Below are positions 33,139 to 42,676 of a stretch of DNA of 58,357 bases, one piece after another (within the stretch, counting starts at the first letter, position 1; each line of letters opens with the position of its first letter). Made by a program: the position numbers and the translations under genes. The notes under the pieces were generated by a model. The model was given only the letters and a program-made list of their open reading frames with translations. It was not told the DNA's origin and did no database searches. The stretch covers positions 1 through 58,357 of the forward strand of contig VSIX01000026.1 in assembly GCA_008086245.1 (NCBI GenBank), written 5' to 3'. The stretch is from Candidatus Mcinerneyibacterium aminivorans (GTDB lineage Bacteria > Macinerneyibacteriota > Macinerneyibacteria > Macinerneyibacteriales > Macinerneyibacteriaceae).

Positions 33139-35563
33139 TTAGCTCCTTTCTTATATAGTGCTTTGTGATTTTAAGAGTGGCCCATCTATATATCTGTTCT
33201 AAAATTGAAAGAATTGCTATAAAAATAAGTATCGAAAAAGGAAACTTCAAAAAGAAAGGGGCGGTCATAAATAGAATCATAATAAGCAGAACCGTATATA
33301 TCAGTGTTATAGCAAAATGAGATAAGACACTCATTGGTAAATTAGTTATTATTCTTGGGTCTTTCCGCAAAAAATAAATTTTTATTGGTTCTATTAGAGA
33401 AATAGCTAAAATAAAAAGCATAAAAAGAAAAATAGAGAAAGATTTGGTTATAAAAAGACTAAAAATATACAACCCTGTTAAAAGAAAAGTAACAAGATCC
33501 AGAATTAAAATAGAAAAGATAGAGTAGGTAGCATCTTTTTTCCTGTAATAAAAGGTTGAAGAAATTGATATTTTTATCAAAAAGAAAAGCCCCGTTAAAA
33601 TTGAAATTATTATTGGTGGATTAGAAACAATACGGCTGATTACAGCTGTGATATAGGAAAAATCAAAATCCATCTTGTTAAAAATGGTTTTGGAAAAAGT
33701 TGTTTGAACTATATATATAAACAAAGGAGTAAAAATTAAACTGTTGTATAAAATATTTTTACTCAAAAAAGTAATTTTAGAATGTTTAATTAATTTAATA
33801 ATAAAGTATAATCCTAATAAAAGTAAAAAGGCATAAATGTAGTTTGAAAGATTGTGTTTTATGGAGTTAATAAAAAAATTGTTACCCAAATTGTAATCAA
33901 GGTTATTCAAATAAAGAGATTTTACATTTTTTGCACTGATATTATCTGTGTCGTCCCAAAACAGGGATTGTTCAGTATTTTCTTTTTTAATGGCAACCTT
34001 TATCTTTTTAGTATAATCCTTTCCCCTTATAATTTTAAAAGAACCATTTTCTTTTTTTACTCCCACGTCGCTTTTAGCATAAGTTCTTAAATTTTTGTTA
34101 AATATTTTATAATCCTTTTTATTTAAATTTTTTTTAAATATCGATAGGATATCTTCTGTATTGGGGTGTTTAAATAAATATTTGTTATAAATTTGTTTGA
34201 AAACATCATCAATGTTTTTTTTCCCAACTTCAGACTCTAAAAATTTTAGTACAATAGGATGTTTCATGTAGTATAAAAACATTATTTTATATCCGTTCCC
34301 CTCGCTGTTGAATTCTGTTTGGAAAATATTTCCTTTTTCAGGGGACTTGTTTACATTTTTTATCCATGCAATACTTACAGGAATGTGATGAAAATCAAAA
34401 TTGTTTACTCCCATGTTTTTAAAAGAGGACGGTGCTTCTCTATTTCCCGAATCCATTTCGGATAATCTTATTTCATAATAAGAAGCATATCCCTCATCCA
34501 GCCATCCCTCGGATGTCTGGTTAAATCCAATCATTCCATAAAACCATTGGTGTGCTATTTCATGATCAAGCACCCTGTTATAATCACCGTGATTTGATCC
34601 TATATGAACCAACTTGGGATACTCCATCCCCGACCCATTATCTCCTATTGTAGATAGGTTGACAATTTTAAATTCATCATATTTATAGGGCCCTATTAAA
34701 GAAGAAAGTTTTTTTATAACAAAATGAGCTCTTTCAAAAATTTTTTCTTCCTTTTCTTCCGGAATTTTTTTATAGTTTGTTAAATAAATGGATAAATTAT
34801 CTTTTTTAAATATTTTCTTTTTTGTGTAAAAGTTTTTGGAAATCCCCACAACACAATCAGAAATGTTTTTTTCTTTTGCCCTATAAATATTTTTCTCTGC
34901 CTTGGTTTTGATTCCTAATTTTTTTAAATTTGTTATGACCTTATATTCTTTAGGGATAGTTAGTTTTAAGGAATAGTCTGAATACTCGTGAAAAAATTCG
35001 TAATTATAGGAAAAGGGTTTAGCATCCCATTGGTTTTCTCCCGTTAAAACAGCTATTTTTGGAAACCACTGGGAAAGCCAGTATGTTTTATCTTCTTTTG
35101 AATACCCAAATCTTATATATCTTTTTTCAGGAATCTTTGATTTAAATGCAATGTTTATTGAATATTTTTTACCTTCTGTAAAATTATGTTTTACCTTAAT
35201 CAGAGTGGGGTCTTTTTCATTATGAAAGTTACTTTTTTCCCTATTATTTATTGTAAGAGAGGATATTGTAATTTTTGATGGAGTTTTTTTCTCCAGAACA
35301 GATTTTAAAGAGGAGGGAGCATCTTTATAAAGAAGACTCTTTTTGCTTAAACCGTTCCAGTAAAGATGTAAATATATTTTATCTGTATCATATTCTGGAA
35401 CAAAATTGATTTTTTCCCTGCCATCAATCTGGAATTTTTCAGGATTGATGGATGCTTCAATTTCATAGCTTTTCACACTTTCTGCAAATGCAGAGAGAGT
35501 GAAAAGCATGAAAAAATTAATCAAAACGATAATTAGGCGCTTCTTTGGTAATATTGACATCAT
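33128..35563 (-). CDS. M1-family metallopeptidase with C-terminal membrane domain
   Basis: This 811-residue protein has a signal-like N-terminus (KKR then a hydrophobic stretch ending ...SAFA, about 7-27). The catalytic domain has GSGMEYP (310-316) and the gluzincin zinc motif HEIAHQW (H334, E335, H338) with E357 in EGWLDEGYA. From about residue 575 there are six or seven predicted membrane helices instead of the usual C-terminal helical domain. It would be a membrane-anchored aminopeptidase-like enzyme facing outside the cytoplasm. The start overlaps guaB by 47 bases and follows AAAGGAG; ATG 35560 is an alternative. Confidence 0.85.
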   Translation of the reverse strand: MMSILPKKRLIIVLINFFMLFTLSAFAESVKSYEIEASINPEKFQIDGREKINFVPEYDTDKIYLHLYWNGLSKKSLLYKDAPSSLKSVLEKKTPSKITISSLTINNREKSNFHNEKDPTLIKVKHNFTEGKKYSINIAFKSKIPEKRYIRFGYSKEDKTYWLSQWFPKIAVLTGENQWDAKPFSYNYEFFHEYSDYSLKLTIPKEYKVITNLKKLGIKTKAEKNIYRAKEKNISDCVVGISKNFYTKKKIFKKDNLSIYLTNYKKIPEEKEEKIFERAHFVIKKLSSLIGPYKYDEFKIVNLSTIGDNGSGMEYPKLVHIGSNHGDYNRVLDHEIAHQWFYGMIGFNQTSEGWLDEGYASYYEIRLSEMDSGNREAPSSFKNMGVNNFDFHHIPVSIAWIKNVNKSPEKGNIFQTEFNSEGNGYKIMFLYYMKHPIVLKFLESEVGKKNIDDVFKQIYNKYLFKHPNTEDILSIFKKNLNKKDYKIFNKNLRTYAKSDVGVKKENGSFKIIRGKDYTKKIKVAIKKENTEQSLFWDDTDNISAKNVKSLYLNNLDYNLGNNFFINSIKHNLSNYIYAFLLLLGLYFIIKLIKHSKITFLSKNILYNSLIFTPLFIYIVQTTFSKTIFNKMDFDFSYITAVISRIVSNPPIIISILTGLFFLIKISISSTFYYRKKDATYSIFSILILDLVTFLLTGLYIFSLFITKSFSIFLFMLFILAISLIEPIKIYFLRKDPRIITNLPMSVLSHFAITLIYTVLLIMILFMTAPFFLKFPFSILIFIAILSILEQIYRWATLKITKHYIRKELNES

Positions 35564-36980
35564 GAGGGTGACTCTCCTTTAAACTTGAAACTGTTATTTT
35601 TGTAAATTCTGCATCGGTTCTTAATTCTTTTATGCTGTGGGCTCCGCAGTGACCCATTCCTGATTTTAAACCACCAAGCAGCTGATAAATGGTATCCTTT
35701 AGTTTACCCTTATATGGAACCCTTCCCTCTATTCCTTCGGGAACAAATTTAGATTCCTCCTGAATATCTTCCTGAAAATACCTTTCTTTGCTGCCTCTTT
35801 TCATTGCTCCTAGAGATCCCATTCCCCTGTAGGTTTTGAAGCTTCTTCCTTTATAAATAACAAGCTCTCCGGGAGATTCATCAGTTCCTGCAAGAAGGCT
35901 TCCAAGCATAACGGTATTTGCCCCTACTCCTATTGCTTTAACGATATCTCCTGAATATCTAATACCACCATCTGCTATTACGGGGACATCTGTGTCTTTT
36001 ACATATTTCATAACATTTAATATTGCTGAAACCTGTGGAACTCCAACGCCCGCCACAATTCTGGTTGTACAAATTGATCCGGGTCCAATTCCAATTTTTA
36101 TTGCATCGGCTCCGGCATCAAGAAGAGCTTTCGCTCCATCTTTTGTTGCAACATTTCCAGCAGCTATTTCGATGTTGAAATGGTTCTTTAGTTTTTTTAC
36201 AGTGGTAATTACATCTTCAGAGAAACCGTGTGAGGAATCAATAACAATAAGATCAACTCCCGCTTCAATTAGTTTAGGAACTCTTTCCATTGCATCGTCT
36301 AAAACTCCTACAGCAGCCCCGGTTTTTAACCTTCCCTGTTTGTCCTTGCATGCAAGGGGGTGGTCAATATTCTTTTGAATATCTTTTACAGTAATCAGGC
36401 CTTTTAAATTAAAATCATTATCGACCACAAGCAGTTTCTCAATTCGGTGCTTGTGTAGTTTCTTTATTGCTTCATTCATTGAAGTGTTTTCTGGGACCGT
36501 AATTAACTTTTCCTCTGGGGTCATTACCTGTTTGATTTTTTGATTCATCTGTGTTGCAAATCTCAAATCCCTTTTTGTTATTATTCCTTTTAGCTTTTGT
36601 CCTATTGTAATGGGAATACCAGAAATGTCATGTTTACTCATAAATTCCTTGGCTTTTGAAACTTTTTCATCTGGACGGAGAGTAATTGGGTTAGTTATCA
36701 TCCCGCTTTCATATCTTTTTACCTTGTCTACCTCTATAGCCTGTTCTTCCGGGGACATGTTGTAGTGAATTATTCCCAGTCCCCCCTCGATTGCCATAGC
36801 AATAGCCATATTGGCTTCAGTTACTGTATCCATTGCAGCACTGATTATTGGAATTTTTAAGTTTAAATTCCTGGTTAATTGCGTGGATAAGTCTATATCA
36901 TGAAGTTTTACATCGCTATATTTTGGTATCATTAAAATATCATCGAAAGTTAAACCTTCGCTAGTTATTTTATCATTCAT
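35517..36980 (-). CDS. guaB: inosine-5'-monophosphate dehydrogenase
   Basis: GuaB oxidises IMP to XMP with NAD in guanine nucleotide synthesis. The 487-residue protein has the TIM barrel interrupted by two CBS domains (about 95-205). The catalytic loop is GIGPGSICTTRIV with its cysteine, followed by DGGIRYSGDIVKA and YRGMGSLGAM. ATG 36980 follows GGAGGG. It lies 25 bases after a tRNA-Gly gene on the same strand and may be co-transcribed with it. Confidence 0.97.
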   Translation of the reverse strand: MNDKITSEGLTFDDILMIPKYSDVKLHDIDLSTQLTRNLNLKIPIISAAMDTVTEANMAIAMAIEGGLGIIHYNMSPEEQAIEVDKVKRYESGMITNPITLRPDEKVSKAKEFMSKHDISGIPITIGQKLKGIITKRDLRFATQMNQKIKQVMTPEEKLITVPENTSMNEAIKKLHKHRIEKLLVVDNDFNLKGLITVKDIQKNIDHPLACKDKQGRLKTGAAVGVLDDAMERVPKLIEAGVDLIVIDSSHGFSEDVITTVKKLKNHFNIEIAAGNVATKDGAKALLDAGADAIKIGIGPGSICTTRIVAGVGVPQVSAILNVMKYVKDTDVPVIADGGIRYSGDIVKAIGVGANTVMLGSLLAGTDESPGELVIYKGRSFKTYRGMGSLGAMKRGSKERYFQEDIQEESKFVPEGIEGRVPYKGKLKDTIYQLLGGLKSGMGHCGAHSIKELRTDAEFTKITVSSLKESHPHDVNITKEAPNYRFD

Positions 36981-37005
36981 TTATCCCTCCTTTTTTTATA
37001 TAATA

Positions 37006-37077
37006 AGCGGACAACGGGATTTGAACCCGCGACCCTCAGCTTGGGAAGCTGATGCTCTACCCCTGAGCTATGTCCGC
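37006..37077 (-). tRNA. tRNA-Gly (CCC)
   Basis: On the minus strand the acceptor GCGGACA pairs with TGTCCGC, with discriminator T at 37006. The anticodon stem TCAGC/GCTGA closes loop TTCCCAA, giving CCC. T-loop GGTTCAAATCC is canonical. No CCA is encoded. The gene ends 25 bases before guaB. Confidence 0.93.
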
Positions 37078-37219
37078 ATTCCGTAAAATCTATCAATTTA
37101 TTAGATATAAGTGTTGAAAAAGATAACACATACTCCTTTTAAAGAAATTTAACATAAAGAAAAATAATTTCAATATTTATTTGTTGATTATTTCCCTGAT
37201 AAAGTTATAATTAAATAAA

Positions 37220-39232
37220 ATGTATACTAAAAAGTTTAAAAATCATCTAATTCTTCTTTCCATGGTAATTATTCTTTTGTTTACCCTTTTTATTGTATAT
37301 CTTTACAATCAAAATTATAAAATGACAATTAATCGCATAGAAACCAATATTGAAAGTGTTTATTTAGATATTTCCAATCAGCTATGGTCATTTGAAATTG
37401 AGAGATTGATAAAAAGGATTAGTTTTTTGGAAAAATCAAAGGAGATAAAAAAGGCATATGTTTTTGACAATGTAAGTGAAACATATATAGGGGCAGAAAG
37501 CGATCGAATAAAAAAAATCAGTTTAAAGAAATATCAAAAAAGTTTCTGGTATACCATTAAAAGAAAAGAAATTAAATATAAAAATGAGAAAATTGGGAAA
37601 TTGATTGTAATTATAAACAAACAAGACATTTTTCTTCAGCTTGCAAAATGGGTGGGGTTCTTAGGGATAATTCTACTTTTAACGCTTTCGATAATGAGAA
37701 TATTAATAAAAAAAATTATAAAAGTATTTGATACTCAATTAAAAGAGATTAAGGAGATGCAGCAGCATTTTTACAATATTATCAATTCTTCTCCTAATCC
37801 TATTTTAGCTCTTAATCATAACAAAAAAATCTTTGCAGTTAATAACAGCTTTAAAGAGAAGTTTGTTAAAGACAATGAAAATATAAAGAATTTAAAAGTA
37901 TATAAAAAAATAGAGAAACATATAGATGAGGCTATGGATAAAACCAAAAATGTTTATTTAAAAGAAATACAGATAAACAATTCGTATTATTCAATAAATA
38001 TCTACCCGGAACATAATATCGAAGAAAAAGATAAGTTAATGATTGTGCAAATGGTTGATGTTACAGAGTTAAAAAAGGTAGAGAAAAAATATTTGAGAGC
38101 TCAAAAAATGGAAACAGTTGGCCTGCTAACAGGCGGAATAGCACATGATTTTAACAATATTCTGGCAGGATTGTTTTCTTATGTTGAATTGCTGGAAACA
38201 AATATTGAAGAGAAAAAAAATATTAAATATGTAAAAAAGATAAAAAGAATTCTTAATCAGGCAAAGGATCTTGTAAATCAGATACTGCTTTTTAGTAGCG
38301 AAAATTCAACAAAAAAAGAGGTAATAGCTCTTAATCATGTGATAGAAAGTGCATTTTCAATAGCAAAACACTCTATTTCGAAAAATATTAATTTAAACTA
38401 TAAAAAGGATACTGAAGAAGATTTAATACTTTATGCAGAGGAAAATATTCTTATACAAATTTTATTAAATTTAATCTTAAATGCAAGAGATGCTATTGGT
38501 GATAAGCAGAATGGAGAAATAAAAATAAAAACCGAAAAAGTGTATTTAAATAAAGAACAGAAAAAAGACCTGGGTGTAGATAAAACAGGGGCTTATGTTT
38601 TGCTTGAAATCATAGACAATGGAAAAGGTATCCCTAAAGAAATTGTGAATAAGATTTTTGATCCTTTTTTTACTACCAAAAATAAAGATAATAAAAAGGG
38701 AACGGGGCTGGGGCTGGCAATTGTTTATGAGCGTATAAACAATCTTGGAGGAGCTATCTCGGTCAGATCGGAAGTTGATGAAGGCACAGTTTTCTCTTTA
38801 TATATCCCCCTTTCAAAGAATAAAGAAAAAAAAGAAGAAAAAGTAAAGGAAAAGAGGGAGAACGAGGGGGGAAAATACAAATTATTGCTAATTGATGATG
38901 AAGAGATGATAGTTGAAAGTCTAAAACCACTGCTTGAACGGGAAAATTTCGAAGTTGATGTTGCTTTTAACGGGCAGGAGGGTTTAAAAAAAGTGGGGGA
39001 GAAAAATTTTGATTTGATAATTTTGGACTGGGTTATGCCGAAAATGGATGGAAAACATTTTGTGGAGGAAATTAATAGCAAAAACTCAAGAACTCCTATC
39101 CTCTTAAGTTCCGGATATATAAAAGAAAATGTCGAAGAAATTGTGGAAAAATACTCATTTATAAAAGATATTGTATTTAAACCGTTTGATTTTGATAATC
39201 TAATTGATATCATTTATTCTACTCTTTCTTAA
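37220..39232 (+). CDS. hybrid sensor histidine kinase with receiver domain
   Basis: This is a 670-residue membrane sensor. TM1 is about 9-29, an extracytoplasmic sensor about 30-142, TM2 about 143-165, and a PAS-like domain about 175-285. The HisKA region has the NtrB-type H-box GGIAHDFNNIL with H309. The ATPase domain has LNLILNARDAIG, DNGKGIP and GTGLGLAIVYE. A receiver domain (about 552-670) has D603 in LIILDWVMP and a KPF lysine. No separate regulator lies beside it, so its output is unclear. The start has no strong ribosome site. Confidence 0.9.
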   Translation: MYTKKFKNHLILLSMVIILLFTLFIVYLYNQNYKMTINRIETNIESVYLDISNQLWSFEIERLIKRISFLEKSKEIKKAYVFDNVSETYIGAESDRIKKISLKKYQKSFWYTIKRKEIKYKNEKIGKLIVIINKQDIFLQLAKWVGFLGIILLLTLSIMRILIKKIIKVFDTQLKEIKEMQQHFYNIINSSPNPILALNHNKKIFAVNNSFKEKFVKDNENIKNLKVYKKIEKHIDEAMDKTKNVYLKEIQINNSYYSINIYPEHNIEEKDKLMIVQMVDVTELKKVEKKYLRAQKMETVGLLTGGIAHDFNNILAGLFSYVELLETNIEEKKNIKYVKKIKRILNQAKDLVNQILLFSSENSTKKEVIALNHVIESAFSIAKHSISKNINLNYKKDTEEDLILYAEENILIQILLNLILNARDAIGDKQNGEIKIKTEKVYLNKEQKKDLGVDKTGAYVLLEIIDNGKGIPKEIVNKIFDPFFTTKNKDNKKGTGLGLAIVYERINNLGGAISVRSEVDEGTVFSLYIPLSKNKEKKEEKVKEKRENEGGKYKLLLIDDEEMIVESLKPLLERENFEVDVAFNGQEGLKKVGEKNFDLIILDWVMPKMDGKHFVEEINSKNSRTPILLSSGYIKENVEEIVEKYSFIKDIVFKPFDFDNLIDIIYSTLS

Positions 39233-39248
39233 TATAGTTCGAAAAAGC

Positions 39249-39277
39249 TTGACACTTTTTTAAATAATAATTATATT
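39249..39277 (+). promoter_or_regulatory. strong promoter of the lysS-murJ operon
   Basis: A perfect TTGACA (39249-39254) and TATATT (39272-39277) are exactly 17 bases apart, 32 bases before the lysS start. It is one of the best promoter matches in the window and would drive the 15-gene operon. Confidence 0.65.
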
Positions 39278-39309
39278 TTTACTTGTAAGTTTATTATAAG
39301 GAGGATTTT

Positions 39310-40785
39310 ATGGAAGACATAAATATTTTGATAAAACAAAGGTTAGAAAAAGCAGAAGAACTAAAAAAAGACGGGCATAATTTATTTAAATATAATTTTG
39401 ATAAGAAACAATCAATAGATGAAATTCAAAATAAATATAAGGATGTGAAGCAAAAAGAATCTGGATTTGCAAAAACAGCAGGTAGGATAATGATCAAAAG
39501 ATTGCATGGTAAAAGTGGTTTTGCAGATTTAAAAGATGAGTCAGGGGAGATTCAGCTATATTTTAGAAAAGATTTTGTTGGAGATGAAAAATTCTCCCTT
39601 TTTAAAAAATTGGATATAGGAGATATAGTTGGAGTTGAGGGTACGCTTTTTCGAACCAAAACAAATGAATTAACAATAGTAGTGAAGAAGTTTGACCTTT
39701 TAACAAAATCTTTTAGGCCTCTTCCTGAAAAGTTTCATGGACTTCAGGATAAAGAAATAAGATACCGTCAGAGGTATGTTGATTTAATTGTTAATGATGA
39801 TGTGAAAGAAACTTTTAAAACCAGAAGTAAAATTCTTTCTAATATAAGAAAGTATATGGAGGAAAACAATTATATAGAAGTGGAAACTCCGGTTCTTCAG
39901 GACATATATGGAGGAGCAAATGCAACTCCTTTTATTACAAAACATAAAACTCTGGATAAAGATTTTTATTTGAGAATTTCGCTGGAAACTTACTTAAAAA
40001 GATTAATAGTTGGCGGGTTTGAAAAAGTTTTTGAAATAGGAAAAGTCTTCAGAAATGAGGGAATAGATCGTCAGCACAATCCCGAATTTACCCTGATGGA
40101 GTATTATGCTGCATACAACGATTTGTTCGATATGATGAATTATACCGAAGGGATGATAAAATATCTTGTAAAAACAATCGGTTTTGATTCAGGGATTATA
40201 GAATATGATGAAAGAGAAATTGATCTAAGTGGGGATTGGGAAAGATTGTCGATGAAGAAAGCCATTGAAAAATATGCTGATATAAAAATAGATGATAAGG
40301 AAAATGACAAATTAAAAAACATTATTCTCAGGGAGGATGAAAAGGCTGAACTGGATAATAGTTCCAGAGGCGAGTTGATTTATAGGATTTTTGAGCTTTT
40401 AGTTGAAGACAATTTAATAAATCCAACTTTTATAATTGATTTTCCCATAGAGGTGTCTCCTCTTGCAAAGAAAAAAAGAGATGCACAAAAAGGAGATTTT
40501 GTTGAACGATTTGAACTGTTTATGAACGGCTGGGAGATTGCAAATGCATTTTCGGAGTTAAATGATCCCCATGATCAGAGAGAAAGATTTCAAAAACAGG
40601 AAAAAAAGTTTGTTGAAGGAAATGAAGAGGCACAAAGAATGGATGAGGATTTTATTAGATCTTTGGAATATGGAATGCCCCCTACAGGAGGGGTAGGAAT
40701 AGGAATTGATAGGCTGGTAATGCTTTTTACGAATTCTAAATCTATTAAAGATGTAATCTTTTTCCCTCATCTGAAGGATAAGTGA
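39310..40785 (+). CDS. lysS: lysyl-tRNA synthetase, class II
   Basis: LysS charges tRNA-Lys. The 491-residue protein has an OB-fold anticodon domain (about 50-150) and the class II core. Motif 2 lies around KVFRNEGIDRQHNPEFTLME and motif 3 is GGVGIGIDRLVMLFT. ATG 39310 follows AAGGAGG. It is the first gene of a long envelope operon; the next gene starts 5 bases after its stop. Confidence 0.97.
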   Translation: MEDINILIKQRLEKAEELKKDGHNLFKYNFDKKQSIDEIQNKYKDVKQKESGFAKTAGRIMIKRLHGKSGFADLKDESGEIQLYFRKDFVGDEKFSLFKKLDIGDIVGVEGTLFRTKTNELTIVVKKFDLLTKSFRPLPEKFHGLQDKEIRYRQRYVDLIVNDDVKETFKTRSKILSNIRKYMEENNYIEVETPVLQDIYGGANATPFITKHKTLDKDFYLRISLETYLKRLIVGGFEKVFEIGKVFRNEGIDRQHNPEFTLMEYYAAYNDLFDMMNYTEGMIKYLVKTIGFDSGIIEYDEREIDLSGDWERLSMKKAIEKYADIKIDDKENDKLKNIILREDEKAELDNSSRGELIYRIFELLVEDNLINPTFIIDFPIEVSPLAKKKRDAQKGDFVERFELFMNGWEIANAFSELNDPHDQRERFQKQEKKFVEGNEEAQRMDEDFIRSLEYGMPPTGGVGIGIDRLVMLFTNSKSIKDVIFFPHLKDK

Positions 40786-40790
40786 AATAA

Positions 40791-41996
40791 ATGAATTTAC
40801 CTTTCTGGATAGCCAGAAAATATTTAAAAGGAAGGAAGTCCAACAAACTTCTTTCCAGCATTACACTCATTTCGATAGTTGGTATCTTTGTGGGAGTAAT
40901 GGCCTTAACAGTGGTCCTTTCAGTAATGGATGGGTTTGAAAAAGATTTGATGGATAAAATAATCGGGGTGAATTCCCATATCATTGTTCAAAACAAATTT
41001 GGAGAAGAGATTTCGGATTATAAATCCCTTGTCGAGAAGGTGGAAGAAGAAAAAAAAGTTCTTTCTACAGCTCCCTTTATAACGGGAGAAGGATTAATAA
41101 TGAAGAGAGGAAGAACCTACAGTGTTAGTATAAGAGGAGTTTCCCCTGAAGAAGAAAAAAAAGTAACCAAGTATGGGAAAATTATGAAAAAAGGTACCAT
41201 AGAAAAAGGTGGAATAGCTATCGGGGTTGAGCTTGCAAGATTTTTAAATGTAGAAATAAATGATAAAGTTAAGATTCTTTCCCCCCAGGGTAGCAAAGTC
41301 ACACCTGTTGGATTGCTTCCCAAGGTGAAAGTTTTTGAAATAAAGGGTATTTTTGAAAGTAAGATGTATGAATACGATACTTCATTAATATATATGAATT
41401 TAGAAACGGCAAAAAAATTTCTCTCTAAAGAGGGGGTTAGCGGGATAGGTGTAAGAATTAAAGACATTAGTAATGCTTCTGGGATTGCTGCTAAAATTAA
41501 TAAAAATGTAAATGATAAATTTATAGCCAGAGATTGGTTTAAAATGAACCGATCCCTATATTCAGCCATGAAACTTGAAAAAAAGACGATGTTTATAATT
41601 TTAACTTTAATTGTCCTTGTTGCTTCTTTTAATATTGTTGCTTCGCTTCTTACCCTGGTGAAAGAGAAAACAAAGGAAATCGGAATTTTGAAATCGCTGG
41701 GATTTGGCCCGGATAAAATAAAGAGAATTTTTTTATTTAATGGTATGATTATAGGAAGCATAGGAATAGTTTTAGGAGAAATAGTTGGACTTATAATATG
41801 TTATTTTATAAAAATTGCAGAAATTGAAATATTACCTGCAGATATTTATTATTCAACAACACTTCAGGTTTCTTTTTCTTTCTGGAACTTTTTTCTGGTT
41901 GGGGTTGTTGCATTAGTGATAGTCTTTTTGGCATCAATATTGCCTGCAAAACAGGCTGCAAAAATGGATGTAGTTGAGGCACTGCGTTATGAGTAA
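40791..41996 (+). CDS. lipoprotein-releasing ABC permease (LolC/LolE family)
   Basis: This is a 401-residue FtsX-family permease with four membrane segments: one near 22-45 (LLSSITLISIVGIFVGVMAL) and three in the C-terminal third (about 270-390). The large periplasmic domain between them binds or transfers lipoproteins. With LolD it would extract lipoproteins from the inner membrane for the outer membrane. Only one permease gene is present, so it may work as a homodimer or pair with a partner elsewhere. It ends inside the lolD start. Confidence 0.88.
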   Translation: MNLPFWIARKYLKGRKSNKLLSSITLISIVGIFVGVMALTVVLSVMDGFEKDLMDKIIGVNSHIIVQNKFGEEISDYKSLVEKVEEEKKVLSTAPFITGEGLIMKRGRTYSVSIRGVSPEEEKKVTKYGKIMKKGTIEKGGIAIGVELARFLNVEINDKVKILSPQGSKVTPVGLLPKVKVFEIKGIFESKMYEYDTSLIYMNLETAKKFLSKEGVSGIGVRIKDISNASGIAAKINKNVNDKFIARDWFKMNRSLYSAMKLEKKTMFIILTLIVLVASFNIVASLLTLVKEKTKEIGILKSLGFGPDKIKRIFLFNGMIIGSIGIVLGEIVGLIICYFIKIAEIEILPADIYYSTTLQVSFSFWNFFLVGVVALVIVFLASILPAKQAAKMDVVEALRYE

Positions 41997-42675
41997 AAAT
42001 GTTATTAAAACAAAAAATTTAAAAAAAACATATTTTTCAGAGGGAGAAAATGTAAAGGTTCTGGAAGGAGTTGATTGGCAGCTTGAGAAAGGAGATTCCG
42101 CAGCTGTGCTTGGCGAATCAGGAGTAGGCAAATCGACCTTTTTATATCTTCTGGGGCTTCTTACAAAACCTACTGAAGGAGAAATCTTAATAAATGACAA
42201 AAAAGTTTCAGATTTAAATGAAACGATGCGGGCAGAATTTATTAAAAGAAACATTGGGTTTATCTTTCAATTTTTTCAGCTGTTTAACGATATGACTCTG
42301 TGGGAAAATCTTTATTTTGTGGCTGAAATGTATTATAATAAGAAACAAGCAGAAAAAAAATGTGAAGAAATGATAGATTTTTTGGGGTTAAAAGATAGAA
42401 AGAATCAGACAGCAGTATATTTATCCGGAGGTGAAAAACAAAGAGTAGCCGTTGCAAGGGCATTATTAAAAGATCCCTTGATTTTACTTGCTGATGAACC
42501 TACAGGAAATCTGGACCAAAAACATGCAAAGAAAATACTTGATTTTTTAATAAAGATACAAAAGGAGAAAAAGCTGTCGCTGGTGATGGTAACACATAAT
42601 CCAAAGGTGGCAAACTACTGCAATAATATTTATACCCTCCGGGGTAAAAATTTGTGGAGAGGAGAAAAAAAGTAA
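41989..42675 (+). CDS. lolD: lipoprotein-releasing ABC ATPase LolD
   Basis: This is a 228-residue ATPase with Walker A GESGVGKST, Q-loop FIFQFFQLF, signature LSGGEKQRVAVARAL, and Walker B LILLADEPTGNLD. The LolD/MacB-type subfamily fits its FtsX-family neighbour. I chose ATG 41989 (MSKNVIKTK), overlapping the permease stop by 8 bases. A longer frame from 41974 begins inside the permease. Confidence 0.93.
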   Translation: MSKNVIKTKNLKKTYFSEGENVKVLEGVDWQLEKGDSAAVLGESGVGKSTFLYLLGLLTKPTEGEILINDKKVSDLNETMRAEFIKRNIGFIFQFFQLFNDMTLWENLYFVAEMYYNKKQAEKKCEEMIDFLGLKDRKNQTAVYLSGGEKQRVAVARALLKDPLILLADEPTGNLDQKHAKKILDFLIKIQKEKKLSLVMVTHNPKVANYCNNIYTLRGKNLWRGEKK

Positions 42676-42676
42676 T

